Position numbers and translations under genes: made by a program. From Bacteroidales bacterium UBA4070 (GTDB lineage Bacteria; Bacteroidota; Bacteroidia; Bacteroidales; VadinHA17): a stretch of DNA of 64,000 bases. The stretch is from NCBI GenBank assembly GCA_002383485.1, contig DFYY01000053.1, positions 1-64,000 on the forward strand. Direction: 5' to 3'. Below the pieces are notes generated by a model that worked only from the letters and a program-made list of their open reading frames with translations, was not told where the DNA came from and made no database searches. Positions 44,400-52,166 of the stretch are shown piece after piece (within the stretch, counting starts at the first letter, position 1; each line of letters opens with the position of its first letter).

Positions 44400-44978
44400 A
44401 TGCACCTCAATTTTCTTGACATAATAGCAAGCTTCATGGTGCTCTTCGCAATCATCGATATACCCGGATCAATTCCTATAATTCTGGATATCAAGGCAAA
44501 GAGCGGTAATATTCATCCGTTGAAAGCCACACTGGTCTCCCTTGCAATATTTCTCTCCTTCCTCATCTTCGGTGAGAAGCTGCTCAGCATCTTCAGCATT
44601 GATGTGGGCTCCTTCGCCATAGCCGGTGCCTTTATAATATTTCTCATCGGCACGGAGATGGTTTTGGGAGCGGAGTTCTTCAAGCATGACTCCCCCGGGG
44701 GAGGAACAATAGTACCTATAGCCTTCCCCCTCATAGCGGGTGCCGGTTCCATTACAACCATCCTGTCTCTGAGAGCTGAATACGCGACAATAAACATTCT
44801 CATTGCCCTTCTTCTTAACATGGTAATTGTTTTCCTGGTGCTAAGGCTTACCACCAGGATTGAAAGACTACTCGGTCCTACGGGACTGCATATTCTCAAG
44901 AAGTTCTTCGGCATTATCCTGATTGCCATAGCCATCAGGCTTTTCCTGAACAATACCGGAATCACGCTGCCTGAATGA
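44400..44978 (+). CDS. MarC family membrane protein
   Basis: 192 residues from ATG 44400, six membrane helices. MHLNFLDIIASFMVLFAIIDIPGSIPIIL opens the family, GAFIIFLIGTEMVLG and PIAFPLIAGAGSITTILSL are its signature (the G-x-P loops in helices 1 and 4). MarC proteins are possible small-molecule carriers of unknown substrate; the former link to antibiotic resistance is not upheld. The ORF could be read from 44193, but that stretch contains the promoter and terminator. It overlaps rnhA by 4 bases. Confidence 0.92.
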   Translation: MHLNFLDIIASFMVLFAIIDIPGSIPIILDIKAKSGNIHPLKATLVSLAIFLSFLIFGEKLLSIFSIDVGSFAIAGAFIIFLIGTEMVLGAEFFKHDSPGGGTIVPIAFPLIAGAGSITTILSLRAEYATINILIALLLNMVIVFLVLRLTTRIERLLGPTGLHILKKFFGIILIAIAIRLFLNNTGITLPE

Positions 44979-45454
44979 ATCAGGAGGTAACCATCTATAC
45001 CGACGGTGCCTGCAGTGGTAACCCGGGGCCCGGAGGCTACGGTGTGGTGATGCTTTCCGGAAGGCATCGCAAGGAGCTCTCTGAAGGATTCCGCCTTACC
45101 ACGAACAACCGCATGGAACTGCTGGCGGCAATCAGGGGCCTCCAAGCCCTCCGGCATGAAGGACTGACTGTAAAACTCTATACTGATTCACAGTACCTGG
45201 TCAATGCCGTCAACAAGGGATGGCTCTTCAACTGGGAACAAAAGCGTTTTGCAAAAAAGAAAAACCAGGATCTATGGCTCAGCTTTCTGGATGTTTACCG
45301 GAAGCACCGGGTGACACTGATATGGGTCAAGGGTCATAACAATAACCCTGAGAATGAGCGGTGTGACCTCCTGGCGGTAGCCGCTTCAAAGGGGCCAGAC
45401 CTGAAAGAGGATGAAGGCTACAAGGTAGACAGTGAGGCAGAGGAGCTGATCTGA
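44975..45454 (+). CDS. rnhA: Ribonuclease HI
   Basis: 159 residues. It cuts RNA in RNA:DNA hybrids. YTDGACSGNPGPGGYG holds catalytic Asp and MELLAA the Glu; YTDSQYLVNAV the second Asp; WVKGHNNNPENERCDLLA the C-terminal His loop and last Asp. A basic-handle segment (GWLFNWEQKRFAKKKNQDLW) is present. The start overlaps marC by 4 bases (ATGA). Confidence 0.96.
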   Translation: MNQEVTIYTDGACSGNPGPGGYGVVMLSGRHRKELSEGFRLTTNNRMELLAAIRGLQALRHEGLTVKLYTDSQYLVNAVNKGWLFNWEQKRFAKKKNQDLWLSFLDVYRKHRVTLIWVKGHNNNPENERCDLLAVAASKGPDLKEDEGYKVDSEAEELI

Positions 45455-45515
45455 AAGGGAGGAAGCATTTTCAAATTCTTAAAAAATAATGTAATTTTCG
45501 CTCAAATTGGGGAGA

Positions 45516-45920
45516 ATGAAAAGTTTCATACATAAAGCCACTGATCTTACACCTGAGATAATACTGGCACCTGCTGAGAACAGGTTCGTCATCTCCGGCA
45601 AGTCGGCACCTGAAGATGTGAGGGGTCTTTATTACCCTGTGATAGAGTGGATGGAAGAATTCGCCGGTGAAGTAAGGAGAGGGCACAACTTTACCGATAA
45701 AACACCTCTGCTACTGAAACTTGACCTGGAATACTTCAACTCATCCTCGGCCAAGTTCCTGTTTGACATCTTTTCCCAGCTCAGGGATCTTAACAACGAA
45801 GGAGTCCCTGTCACAGTGGAATGGCATTATGACGAGGAGGACATTGATCTCCGGGAGGCCGGTGAAGACCTCTCACTGCTCTGTGAGATGCCTTTCAAAT
45901 ATTGTCCCAAGGCAGGATGA
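45516..45920 (+). CDS. SiaC-like regulatory phosphoprotein (DUF1987)
   Basis: 134 residues from ATG 45516 (upstream TTG rejected). The first half (KATDLTPEIILAPAENRFVISGKSAPEDVRGLYYPVIEWMEEF) and LDLEYFNSSSAKFLFDIF are the DUF1987 pattern. In Pseudomonas SiaC is phosphorylated by SiaB, dephosphorylated by the PP2C-type SiaA, and controls a diguanylate cyclase. A SpoIIE-type phosphatase is encoded elsewhere in this window, so a partner is possible but unproven. It is first of two genes, overlapping the deacylase by 4 bases. Confidence 0.85.
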   Translation: MKSFIHKATDLTPEIILAPAENRFVISGKSAPEDVRGLYYPVIEWMEEFAGEVRRGHNFTDKTPLLLKLDLEYFNSSSAKFLFDIFSQLRDLNNEGVPVTVEWHYDEEDIDLREAGEDLSLLCEMPFKYCPKAG

Positions 45921-46408
45921 ATCCTTTGAGAGGGCCGGAGGAACTGTACACTCTGCTTGACACTCTGCAGATACAATATGATTATATAGAGCATCCTCCC
46001 GTGCCAACGGTTGAGGAGGCGATGAAATACTGGGAAGGTATTGATTCCGGCCACTGCAAGAATATTTTCTTCCGAAACCACAAGGGCGACAGGCATTACC
46101 TTGTGATTCTCCACCACGCATCCAAACTTAACATCAGGGAACTGGAACAGAAGCTCCGTCAGGGGAAGCTCTCCTTCGCCTCCGACAGGAGACTGATGCA
46201 ATACCTCGGGCTCACCCCCGGTTCAGTCTCACCCTTCGGTCTGATAAATGATCATACCCGCCATGTCCATCTTTTTATTGAGAAAACCCTGCTCGGCTAT
46301 GAGCGTCTGTCGTTTCATCCAAACACCAACACGGCATCCCTGATAATCCCCCGGGAAGGATTGTTCAGGTTCCTGGCGCATACCGGGAACAGCTACGAAT
46401 TCATCTGA
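45917..46408 (+). CDS. YbaK/ProX-type aminoacyl-tRNA deacylase
   Basis: 163 residues from ATG 45917. The YbaK fold (TLQIQYDYIEHPPVPTVEEAMKYW, then KNIFFRNHKGDRHYLVILHHASKLNI) is that of the trans-editing proteins that clear Ala or Cys from tRNA-Pro. The GSVSPFGLIND motif and the Lys in CKNIF are the key elements. The ATGA overlap with the SiaC-like gene suggests coupled translation. Confidence 0.9.
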   Translation: MNPLRGPEELYTLLDTLQIQYDYIEHPPVPTVEEAMKYWEGIDSGHCKNIFFRNHKGDRHYLVILHHASKLNIRELEQKLRQGKLSFASDRRLMQYLGLTPGSVSPFGLINDHTRHVHLFIEKTLLGYERLSFHPNTNTASLIIPREGLFRFLAHTGNSYEFI

Positions 46409-46573
46409 TCACTTTCCGGCTGTTATCATTCCTGCGCCATTCACCGGCTTTAATCCGCCATCGGCCGGAATCAGGTTTCAATTTTCCTGGGGAAACCTCC
46501 GGAGATGCAGCATAATGCGACCGATGTCAGTCTTTATTCCGGACTTGCATTTTAAATTAAACCCTTTTACGCC

Positions 46574-49204
46574 ATGAAAAGAACTGCATTATTAATTGCA
46601 ATGCTCGTGTCATGTACACTGGCCGGCGCCCAGGACACGATTCAGAAAAGAACCTACAGTGCCACCTACACTACCGCTCCCCCTGTCATTGACGGCTCAA
46701 TAGAAGACGAGGCCTGGCAGAAAGGCACCTGGCAGGGAGAATTCACACAATTCGAGCCCAGAAACGGGGCCGCACCTTCTCAGAAAACGGAGTTCGTCCT
46801 GCTCTTTGACGACAACAACATCTATGTCGCTATCAAGGCATGGGACACCAATACGGACAGTATCGTCCGCCGTATCGCCCGCAGGGATAACGGCGACGGT
46901 GATTGGGTCGGGATAGGTCTTGACAGCTACCATGACAAACAGACCGGTTTCGCCTTCACTACAAATGCGGCAGGAGTCAAGAATGATTTCATCTGGTCAC
47001 GTGACGGGCAGGTTGAGGATGACACCTGGGATCCCATATGGTATACAGGCTCAAAACTGTATGACTGGGGCTGGGCTGCCGAAATGAGAATCCCCCTCAC
47101 ACAACTCAGGTTCAGGATCACAGATGACGGAGTATGGGGAATAGAGGTTTTACGCCGGCTCTTCCGGAACCAGGAGTTGTCTGTATGGCAGCCTATTGAC
47201 AGGAATGCATCAGGCATCGTACATAACTTCGGCAGCCTGACAGGTCTGACAGGTATCAAACCGAGGAAACAGGCTGACATTACCCCCTTCGTTGTAGGAA
47301 GTCTCGAAACCTTTGAGCATGAAGCAGGAAATCCGTTCTCAACCGGTACGGCATGGAAGTACAACGCCGGGATGGATGCCAAGTTCGGAATCACAAACAA
47401 TATGACTCTTGACCTTACTGTCAATCCGGATTTCGGACAGGTTGAGGCAGACCCCTCCGAGGTCAACCTGACTGCCTACGAAACATTTTTTGAAGAGAAG
47501 AGACCCTTCTTTATTGAGGGAAACAATATAACCAGTTTCCGTACCGGCCTCGGCGACGGAGACCTGGGTTTTGACAACCTGTTTTACTCCAGGAGAATCG
47601 GACGAAGTCCGCACCTTTGGGCCGATACCGAGGAAAACGAGTATTCAAAAATGCCAAGGGTGACACCCATTATAGGCGCCGCCAAGATCACCGGCAAAAC
47701 CCCTGACGGGCTTTCGGTAGGTATTGTGGAAGCCATTACTGCTGAAGGGAAGGCAGAGATCGACTCCCTGGGTGAAAGATCATGGCAGACTGTGGAGCCG
47801 CTGACCAATTACCTTATTTCAAGGGTGATGAAAGACTTTAACGGAGGCAAGACCGTTATCGGCGGTGCCTTTACAAACACCCATCGCTTCCTGGATAATA
47901 CCGGAATTGATGGTCTGGTACGCAATGCGAATACGGCGGGAATCGATTTTACACAGTATCTCGACAAGGACCGTGAATGGTTTGTTTCAGCCACTGTAGC
48001 CGGGAGTAACCTTACCGGCAGCAAAGAAGCAATAGAAAACCTTCAGCGCTCATCGGTACATTATTTTCAAAGGCCTGATGCAGATTACGTGGAAGTTGAT
48101 CCTGACCGCACCTCACTCAACGGCTTCGGCGGCAACATCCAGGCGGGAAAAGCAGGCGGACACTGGAATTTCATGACCTTCATGTATATGAAATCACCCG
48201 GTCTGAACCTGAATGATGTTGGCTACCTCCAGAGTGCCGATGCAATCATCACCGGGCTCTGGACTGCCTACAGGTTTGATAAGCCCTTCAGTATCTTCAG
48301 GCAGATAAGGCCCAATGCGAACTACTGGACAGGCTGGGATTTCGGGGGAACCCACATGTTCACGGGCGGAAACCTGAGTGTCTATGTGCAATTCAAGAAC
48401 CTGTGGTGGACAAATATCGGAGGCAATTATGAGGGGAATTCCGTCTCAAACAGCCTCCTCAGGGGAGGACCATCCATGCTCCGGCCTTCATCCGTTAACG
48501 GGTGGTTCAATCTTGGCACAAACAGCTCCAGGAAGGTCTATGCCACAGTGTGGGCGAATGCAGCCCGCGGAAGTGAAGATGTCTCGGAGAGATATTCTGC
48601 AGGGATGGACTTCACTGTAAAGCCCGGGCAGTCGTTCACCGCTTCAATCAACCCTTCCTATTCAAAAAACCGCAATGATATCCAATATGTTACCCAAACT
48701 GACCACGGAGACCGCTACATCCTTTCACAGATCAACCAGCAGATTGTAAGCATGTCCCTCAGAATGAACTACAACATCACACCGGACCTTACCATCCAGT
48801 ACTGGGGACAGCCATTCCTGGCTGCCATGGACTACAGTAAATTCAAGGCTGTCACCGACCCCGGGGCTGAGAAGCTGGAGGACCGGTACCATCTGATAAC
48901 GGACGCAGAGACAACATACGACGCTGACGGGAATCGCTACAACATCGATGAAAATCTTGACGGCACCGTTGATTACAGTTTTGACAATCCGGACAACAAC
49001 TATGACCAGTTTCTCTCAAACCTGGTTGTCCGCTGGGAGTTCAGGCCGGGATCAACCCTGTTCCTTGTATGGTCACAGACACGGAGCTACAATGACTCCA
49101 CAGGTTCATTCTCCCTCGAACAGAATCTCAACAACCTTTACACCTCGGAGAAACCCTATGATGTTTTTCTTATAAAGTTCACATACCGTTTTGGTTTGCG
49201 GTAA
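46574..49204 (+). CDS. DUF5916 outer-membrane protein 1 (CBM9-like N-terminus)
   Basis: 876 residues. Signal peptide to about 18 (LAGAQ). Residues about 28-225 form a carbohydrate-binding family 9-like domain (PPVIDGSIEDEAWQKGTW, then GFAFTTNAAGVKND, DWGWAAEMRIPLTQLRF). After the conserved FGQVEADPSEVNLTAYETFFEEKRPFFIEG the protein is beta-rich and ends in aromatic FTYRFGLR, like an outer-membrane barrel. The ligand is unknown. It is a tandem paralogue of the next gene, with a strong terminator between them. Confidence 0.88.
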   Translation: MKRTALLIAMLVSCTLAGAQDTIQKRTYSATYTTAPPVIDGSIEDEAWQKGTWQGEFTQFEPRNGAAPSQKTEFVLLFDDNNIYVAIKAWDTNTDSIVRRIARRDNGDGDWVGIGLDSYHDKQTGFAFTTNAAGVKNDFIWSRDGQVEDDTWDPIWYTGSKLYDWGWAAEMRIPLTQLRFRITDDGVWGIEVLRRLFRNQELSVWQPIDRNASGIVHNFGSLTGLTGIKPRKQADITPFVVGSLETFEHEAGNPFSTGTAWKYNAGMDAKFGITNNMTLDLTVNPDFGQVEADPSEVNLTAYETFFEEKRPFFIEGNNITSFRTGLGDGDLGFDNLFYSRRIGRSPHLWADTEENEYSKMPRVTPIIGAAKITGKTPDGLSVGIVEAITAEGKAEIDSLGERSWQTVEPLTNYLISRVMKDFNGGKTVIGGAFTNTHRFLDNTGIDGLVRNANTAGIDFTQYLDKDREWFVSATVAGSNLTGSKEAIENLQRSSVHYFQRPDADYVEVDPDRTSLNGFGGNIQAGKAGGHWNFMTFMYMKSPGLNLNDVGYLQSADAIITGLWTAYRFDKPFSIFRQIRPNANYWTGWDFGGTHMFTGGNLSVYVQFKNLWWTNIGGNYEGNSVSNSLLRGGPSMLRPSSVNGWFNLGTNSSRKVYATVWANAARGSEDVSERYSAGMDFTVKPGQSFTASINPSYSKNRNDIQYVTQTDHGDRYILSQINQQIVSMSLRMNYNITPDLTIQYWGQPFLAAMDYSKFKAVTDPGAEKLEDRYHLITDAETTYDADGNRYNIDENLDGTVDYSFDNPDNNYDQFLSNLVVRWEFRPGSTLFLVWSQTRSYNDSTGSFSLEQNLNNLYTSEKPYDVFLIKFTYRFGLR

Positions 49205-49228
49205 TCACCGCAGATTGCAGGTCCCGGA

Positions 49229-49261
49229 GAGCGGGGGGCGTGAATCCCTCCGCTCTTTTTG
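49229..49261 (+). terminator. Rho-independent terminator between the DUF5916 genes
   Basis: A ten-base stem (49229-49238 with 49246-49255, one G-T pair) around CGTGAAT, followed by a six-T run at 49256-49261. Confidence 0.85.
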
Positions 49262-49283
49262 TGCACTTTATCAGCAGTAACTA

Positions 49284-49311
49284 TTGCGGGTTCAGATTTT
49301 TCTTAAATTTG
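49284..49311 (+). promoter_or_regulatory. Promoter of the second DUF5916 gene
   Basis: TTG (49284-49286), 17 bases and TAAATTTG (49304-49311). It places the true start at ATG 49342; an in-frame upstream ATG at 49240 would overlap terminator and promoter. Confidence 0.6.
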
Positions 49312-49341
49312 TTCTTCCTTACTGTCCTGAAACCCCTTGCA

Positions 49342-51981
49342 ATGAAAAGTGTACTACTGGTACTGCTGTCAACTGTGTCTCTCCTTCTGCCCGCCCAGGA
49401 GTACGAAAAGAGAGTATACACTGCAGCACGAACTGATGCTCCTCCCGTAATAAACGGTGAACTCGATGATGCTGCCTGGGCCGAAGGTGAATGGTCAGGC
49501 GATTTCTGGCAGTATGAGCCAGCCGAAGGCGCCCCTGTAAACCAGAAGACTGAATTCAAGCTCCTGTATGATGACTACAACATATACATTGCCGTCAGGC
49601 TCTACGACACCGCACCTGACAGCATTGTGTCGCGCATGACAAGGCGTGATGATATTGACGGAGACCAGGTAACCGTAGCATTTGATTCATATTTTGATCA
49701 GCGTACTGCCTTTGGCTTCGGTGTGAGCGCCTCCGGCGTAAAGGGTGATCTCATCTGGACCGATGACGGAATGAGCGAGGATGAGACTTTTGACCCGATA
49801 TGGTACGTGAAGACTGCCATATATGACTGGGGCTGGGCTGCAGAGATGCGGATACCCCTGACACAGCTCCGTTTCTCAGAGAAGCCTGAACAGATATGGG
49901 GATTCGAAGTCATCAGGAATATCTATCGCAACGCGGGAACACATATGTGGCAGCCAATTGCCAGGAACGCATCCGGTGTGGTACACAATGCAGGCTTGCT
50001 TAAAGGTCTGAACAATATTAAACCCCGCAAGCTTTTTGACCTGACTCCCTTCGGTGTGTCAAGCCTCGAGACGTATGAGGGAGAGGAAGGGAATCCATGG
50101 AAGGACGGAAGCAATGTAAGGGCAAATGCAGGGCTCGATGCCAAGATCGGAGTCACAAACAACATGATCCTCAGCCTCTCAATCAATCCTGACTTCGGCC
50201 AGGTGGAAGCTGACCCGTCTGAGGTGAACCTGACTGCATTTGAAACCTATTTCAGTGAGAAAAGACCGTTTTTCATTGAGGGGAGAAACATAACCTCCTG
50301 CGGCCTGGGCATAGGTGACGGTGACGAGGGTAATGACAACCTGTTTTATTCAAGAAGAATCGGTAAAAGGCCTTCACTGGGCTACACACCCTACGACAAT
50401 GAATTCGCATGGACTCCATCATTCACCCCGATTATCGGAGCAGCAAAACTTACCGGTAAGTCAGCCGGCGGGTTTTCCATAGGAGCGATAGAGGCAATTA
50501 CGGCTAAAGTGAATACCCGTATTTATAATGAAATTACCGGAGAAACAACATACCGCACCGCGGAGCCATTGTCCAACTTCGCAGTCGGCAGGGTACAGAA
50601 AGACCTGAACGGCGGAAAAACAATAATCGGCGGAATGGTTACAAGCACAATCCGTCAGCTCGACGAAACCACTGAAGGCCGCTTCCACAAATCAGCCACT
50701 ACAGGGGGACTTGACTTCACACAGTATTTTGGCAATATGAACTATATGTTCAGGTTACGTACCGTTTTCAGCAACGTCACCGGGACTGAGGAAATGATTG
50801 CACGGACCCAGCGTTCAGTAATCCACAATTTCAACCGTCCGGGCTCCGATTATACGGAATATGATCCGACCCGCACATCACTCTCCGGAACCGGTGGCAA
50901 CCTGATGGCAGGCAAAATAGGCGGCAACTGGCAGTTTCTCTACCTGTCAGCCTGGAAATCCCCGGGCATGGAACTGAATGATGCAGGCTACATGCAGGTT
51001 GCTGATCAGTACCTTGGTGTTGGTGTGATCAACTACAATATCTACAAGCCGTTCAGCATATTCAACAGCATGCAGTTCGGAACAAACCTCATTCACCTGA
51101 TGGATTTCGGGGGAAGCACCAATGTTATGGGTATCTCAGGATCATGGTCCGCCCGTTTCAAAAACCTCTGGAGCACATTTATCAGCGGACAGATCAACAG
51201 CAAGGAGAAAGACAACCTGATGCTCCGCGGAGGCCCGACGATGAAGATGCCGGGGAACATGTACATCGGCGGTGGAATAGACACAGACTCACGGAAAAAA
51301 CTCAGCGGGGAGATCGACTTCTCACTGCACCGGACATTCAATGACGTGAGCACCTCTTACAGCTACAGCCTGGAAGTTGAGTACCGCCCAATCAACACAC
51401 TGACATTCAGCATAGAACCGGAATGGAGCAGGACAATGAACCGTCTTCAGTATATCACTACCCAGTCACTGACCAGTGGAGTTTACACCCCGAGATACAT
51501 CTTCGGCTCAATAGACCAGAAAATCCTGAGTATGTCCCTCAGAGTCGACTATAACATAACCCCGGACCTTACAATTCAGTATTGGGGCCAGCCTTTCTTC
51601 GGATCAGGTAAATACAGTGAGTTCAAACGGGTAACCGATCCGGTTGCAGATCAGTTCGCTGACAGGACCGAGACCTTCAGCCCGCCACAGATTGAATACA
51701 ATGCCGGAGACAATTATATTGGCATCGATGAGAATATGGACTCATGGGTTGATTACTCCTTCAGTATTCCGGATTTCACGGTAAGTGAGTTTCTTCATAA
51801 CCTGGTTGTGCGCTGGGAGTTCCTGCCAGGCTCGACAGCCTACCTGGTCTGGTCGCAGACACGTGAATACTCAACCGGTGACGGACTGTTCGACTTCGGG
51901 TCACAGGCTGTAAGGCTGTTTGGCGACACCAAACCTCATAACGTGTTTCTTTTAAAGTTTTCCTGGAGATTCGGGCTATGA
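49342..51981 (+). CDS. DUF5916 outer-membrane protein 2
   Basis: 879 residues from ATG 49342. Signal peptide to about 18 (LLLPAQ). It has the same architecture as its neighbour: APPVINGELDDAAWAEGEWSG, SASGVKGDLIWTDDG, DWGWAAEMRIPLTQLRFSE, FGQVEADPSEVNLTAFETYFSEKRPFFIEG and aromatic C-terminus (KFSWRFGL). About half of the residues match the first copy, so this is an old tandem duplication. Separate promoter and terminator signals show independent control. The stop overlaps the ATG of the Tag remnant by 4 bases. Confidence 0.88.
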   Translation: MKSVLLVLLSTVSLLLPAQEYEKRVYTAARTDAPPVINGELDDAAWAEGEWSGDFWQYEPAEGAPVNQKTEFKLLYDDYNIYIAVRLYDTAPDSIVSRMTRRDDIDGDQVTVAFDSYFDQRTAFGFGVSASGVKGDLIWTDDGMSEDETFDPIWYVKTAIYDWGWAAEMRIPLTQLRFSEKPEQIWGFEVIRNIYRNAGTHMWQPIARNASGVVHNAGLLKGLNNIKPRKLFDLTPFGVSSLETYEGEEGNPWKDGSNVRANAGLDAKIGVTNNMILSLSINPDFGQVEADPSEVNLTAFETYFSEKRPFFIEGRNITSCGLGIGDGDEGNDNLFYSRRIGKRPSLGYTPYDNEFAWTPSFTPIIGAAKLTGKSAGGFSIGAIEAITAKVNTRIYNEITGETTYRTAEPLSNFAVGRVQKDLNGGKTIIGGMVTSTIRQLDETTEGRFHKSATTGGLDFTQYFGNMNYMFRLRTVFSNVTGTEEMIARTQRSVIHNFNRPGSDYTEYDPTRTSLSGTGGNLMAGKIGGNWQFLYLSAWKSPGMELNDAGYMQVADQYLGVGVINYNIYKPFSIFNSMQFGTNLIHLMDFGGSTNVMGISGSWSARFKNLWSTFISGQINSKEKDNLMLRGGPTMKMPGNMYIGGGIDTDSRKKLSGEIDFSLHRTFNDVSTSYSYSLEVEYRPINTLTFSIEPEWSRTMNRLQYITTQSLTSGVYTPRYIFGSIDQKILSMSLRVDYNITPDLTIQYWGQPFFGSGKYSEFKRVTDPVADQFADRTETFSPPQIEYNAGDNYIGIDENMDSWVDYSFSIPDFTVSEFLHNLVVRWEFLPGSTAYLVWSQTREYSTGDGLFDFGSQAVRLFGDTKPHNVFLLKFSWRFGL

Positions 51982-52166
51982 TAAACGATACCTGCAGCTG
52001 GCCCTCAGGCGATCCCCTTATGATAACTTTTCATGACAGGGAACTCAGGAAGAGAGGTTTCACTTTCGTGGGTTCAACAATCTGCTACGCCTTCATGCAG
52101 GCAGCCGGCCTGGTAAATGACCACCTGGTAAGCTGCTTCAGACACTCGTTAAAAAATATACCCTAG
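51978..52166 (+). pseudogene. tag: Core-deleted DNA-3-methyladenine glycosylase I (Tag) remnant, or zinc-snap mini-protein
   Basis: 62 codons. Residues 5-22 (TCSWPSGDPLMITFHDRE) match the N-terminus of Tag (RCxW..DPLYIAYHDxEW), and residues 23-53 (LRKRGFTFVGSTICYAFMQ...NDHLVSC) match its C-terminus. The central catalytic 120-130 residues are absent. All four zinc-snap ligands are kept in the spacing of E. coli Tag: Cys6 to His19 is 13 (Cys4/His17) and His49 to Cys53 is 4 (His175/Cys179). The splice point near DRE/LRKRG is in frame. No glycosylase activity is expected. It overlaps the DUF5916 stop by 4 bases and the convergent TonB-receptor gene by 18. Confidence 0.8.

Noticed and set aside
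49240..49341. Longer N-terminus for the second DUF5916 protein
   Set aside because: It would cover the terminator and the -7 box; a signal peptide starts at 49342.
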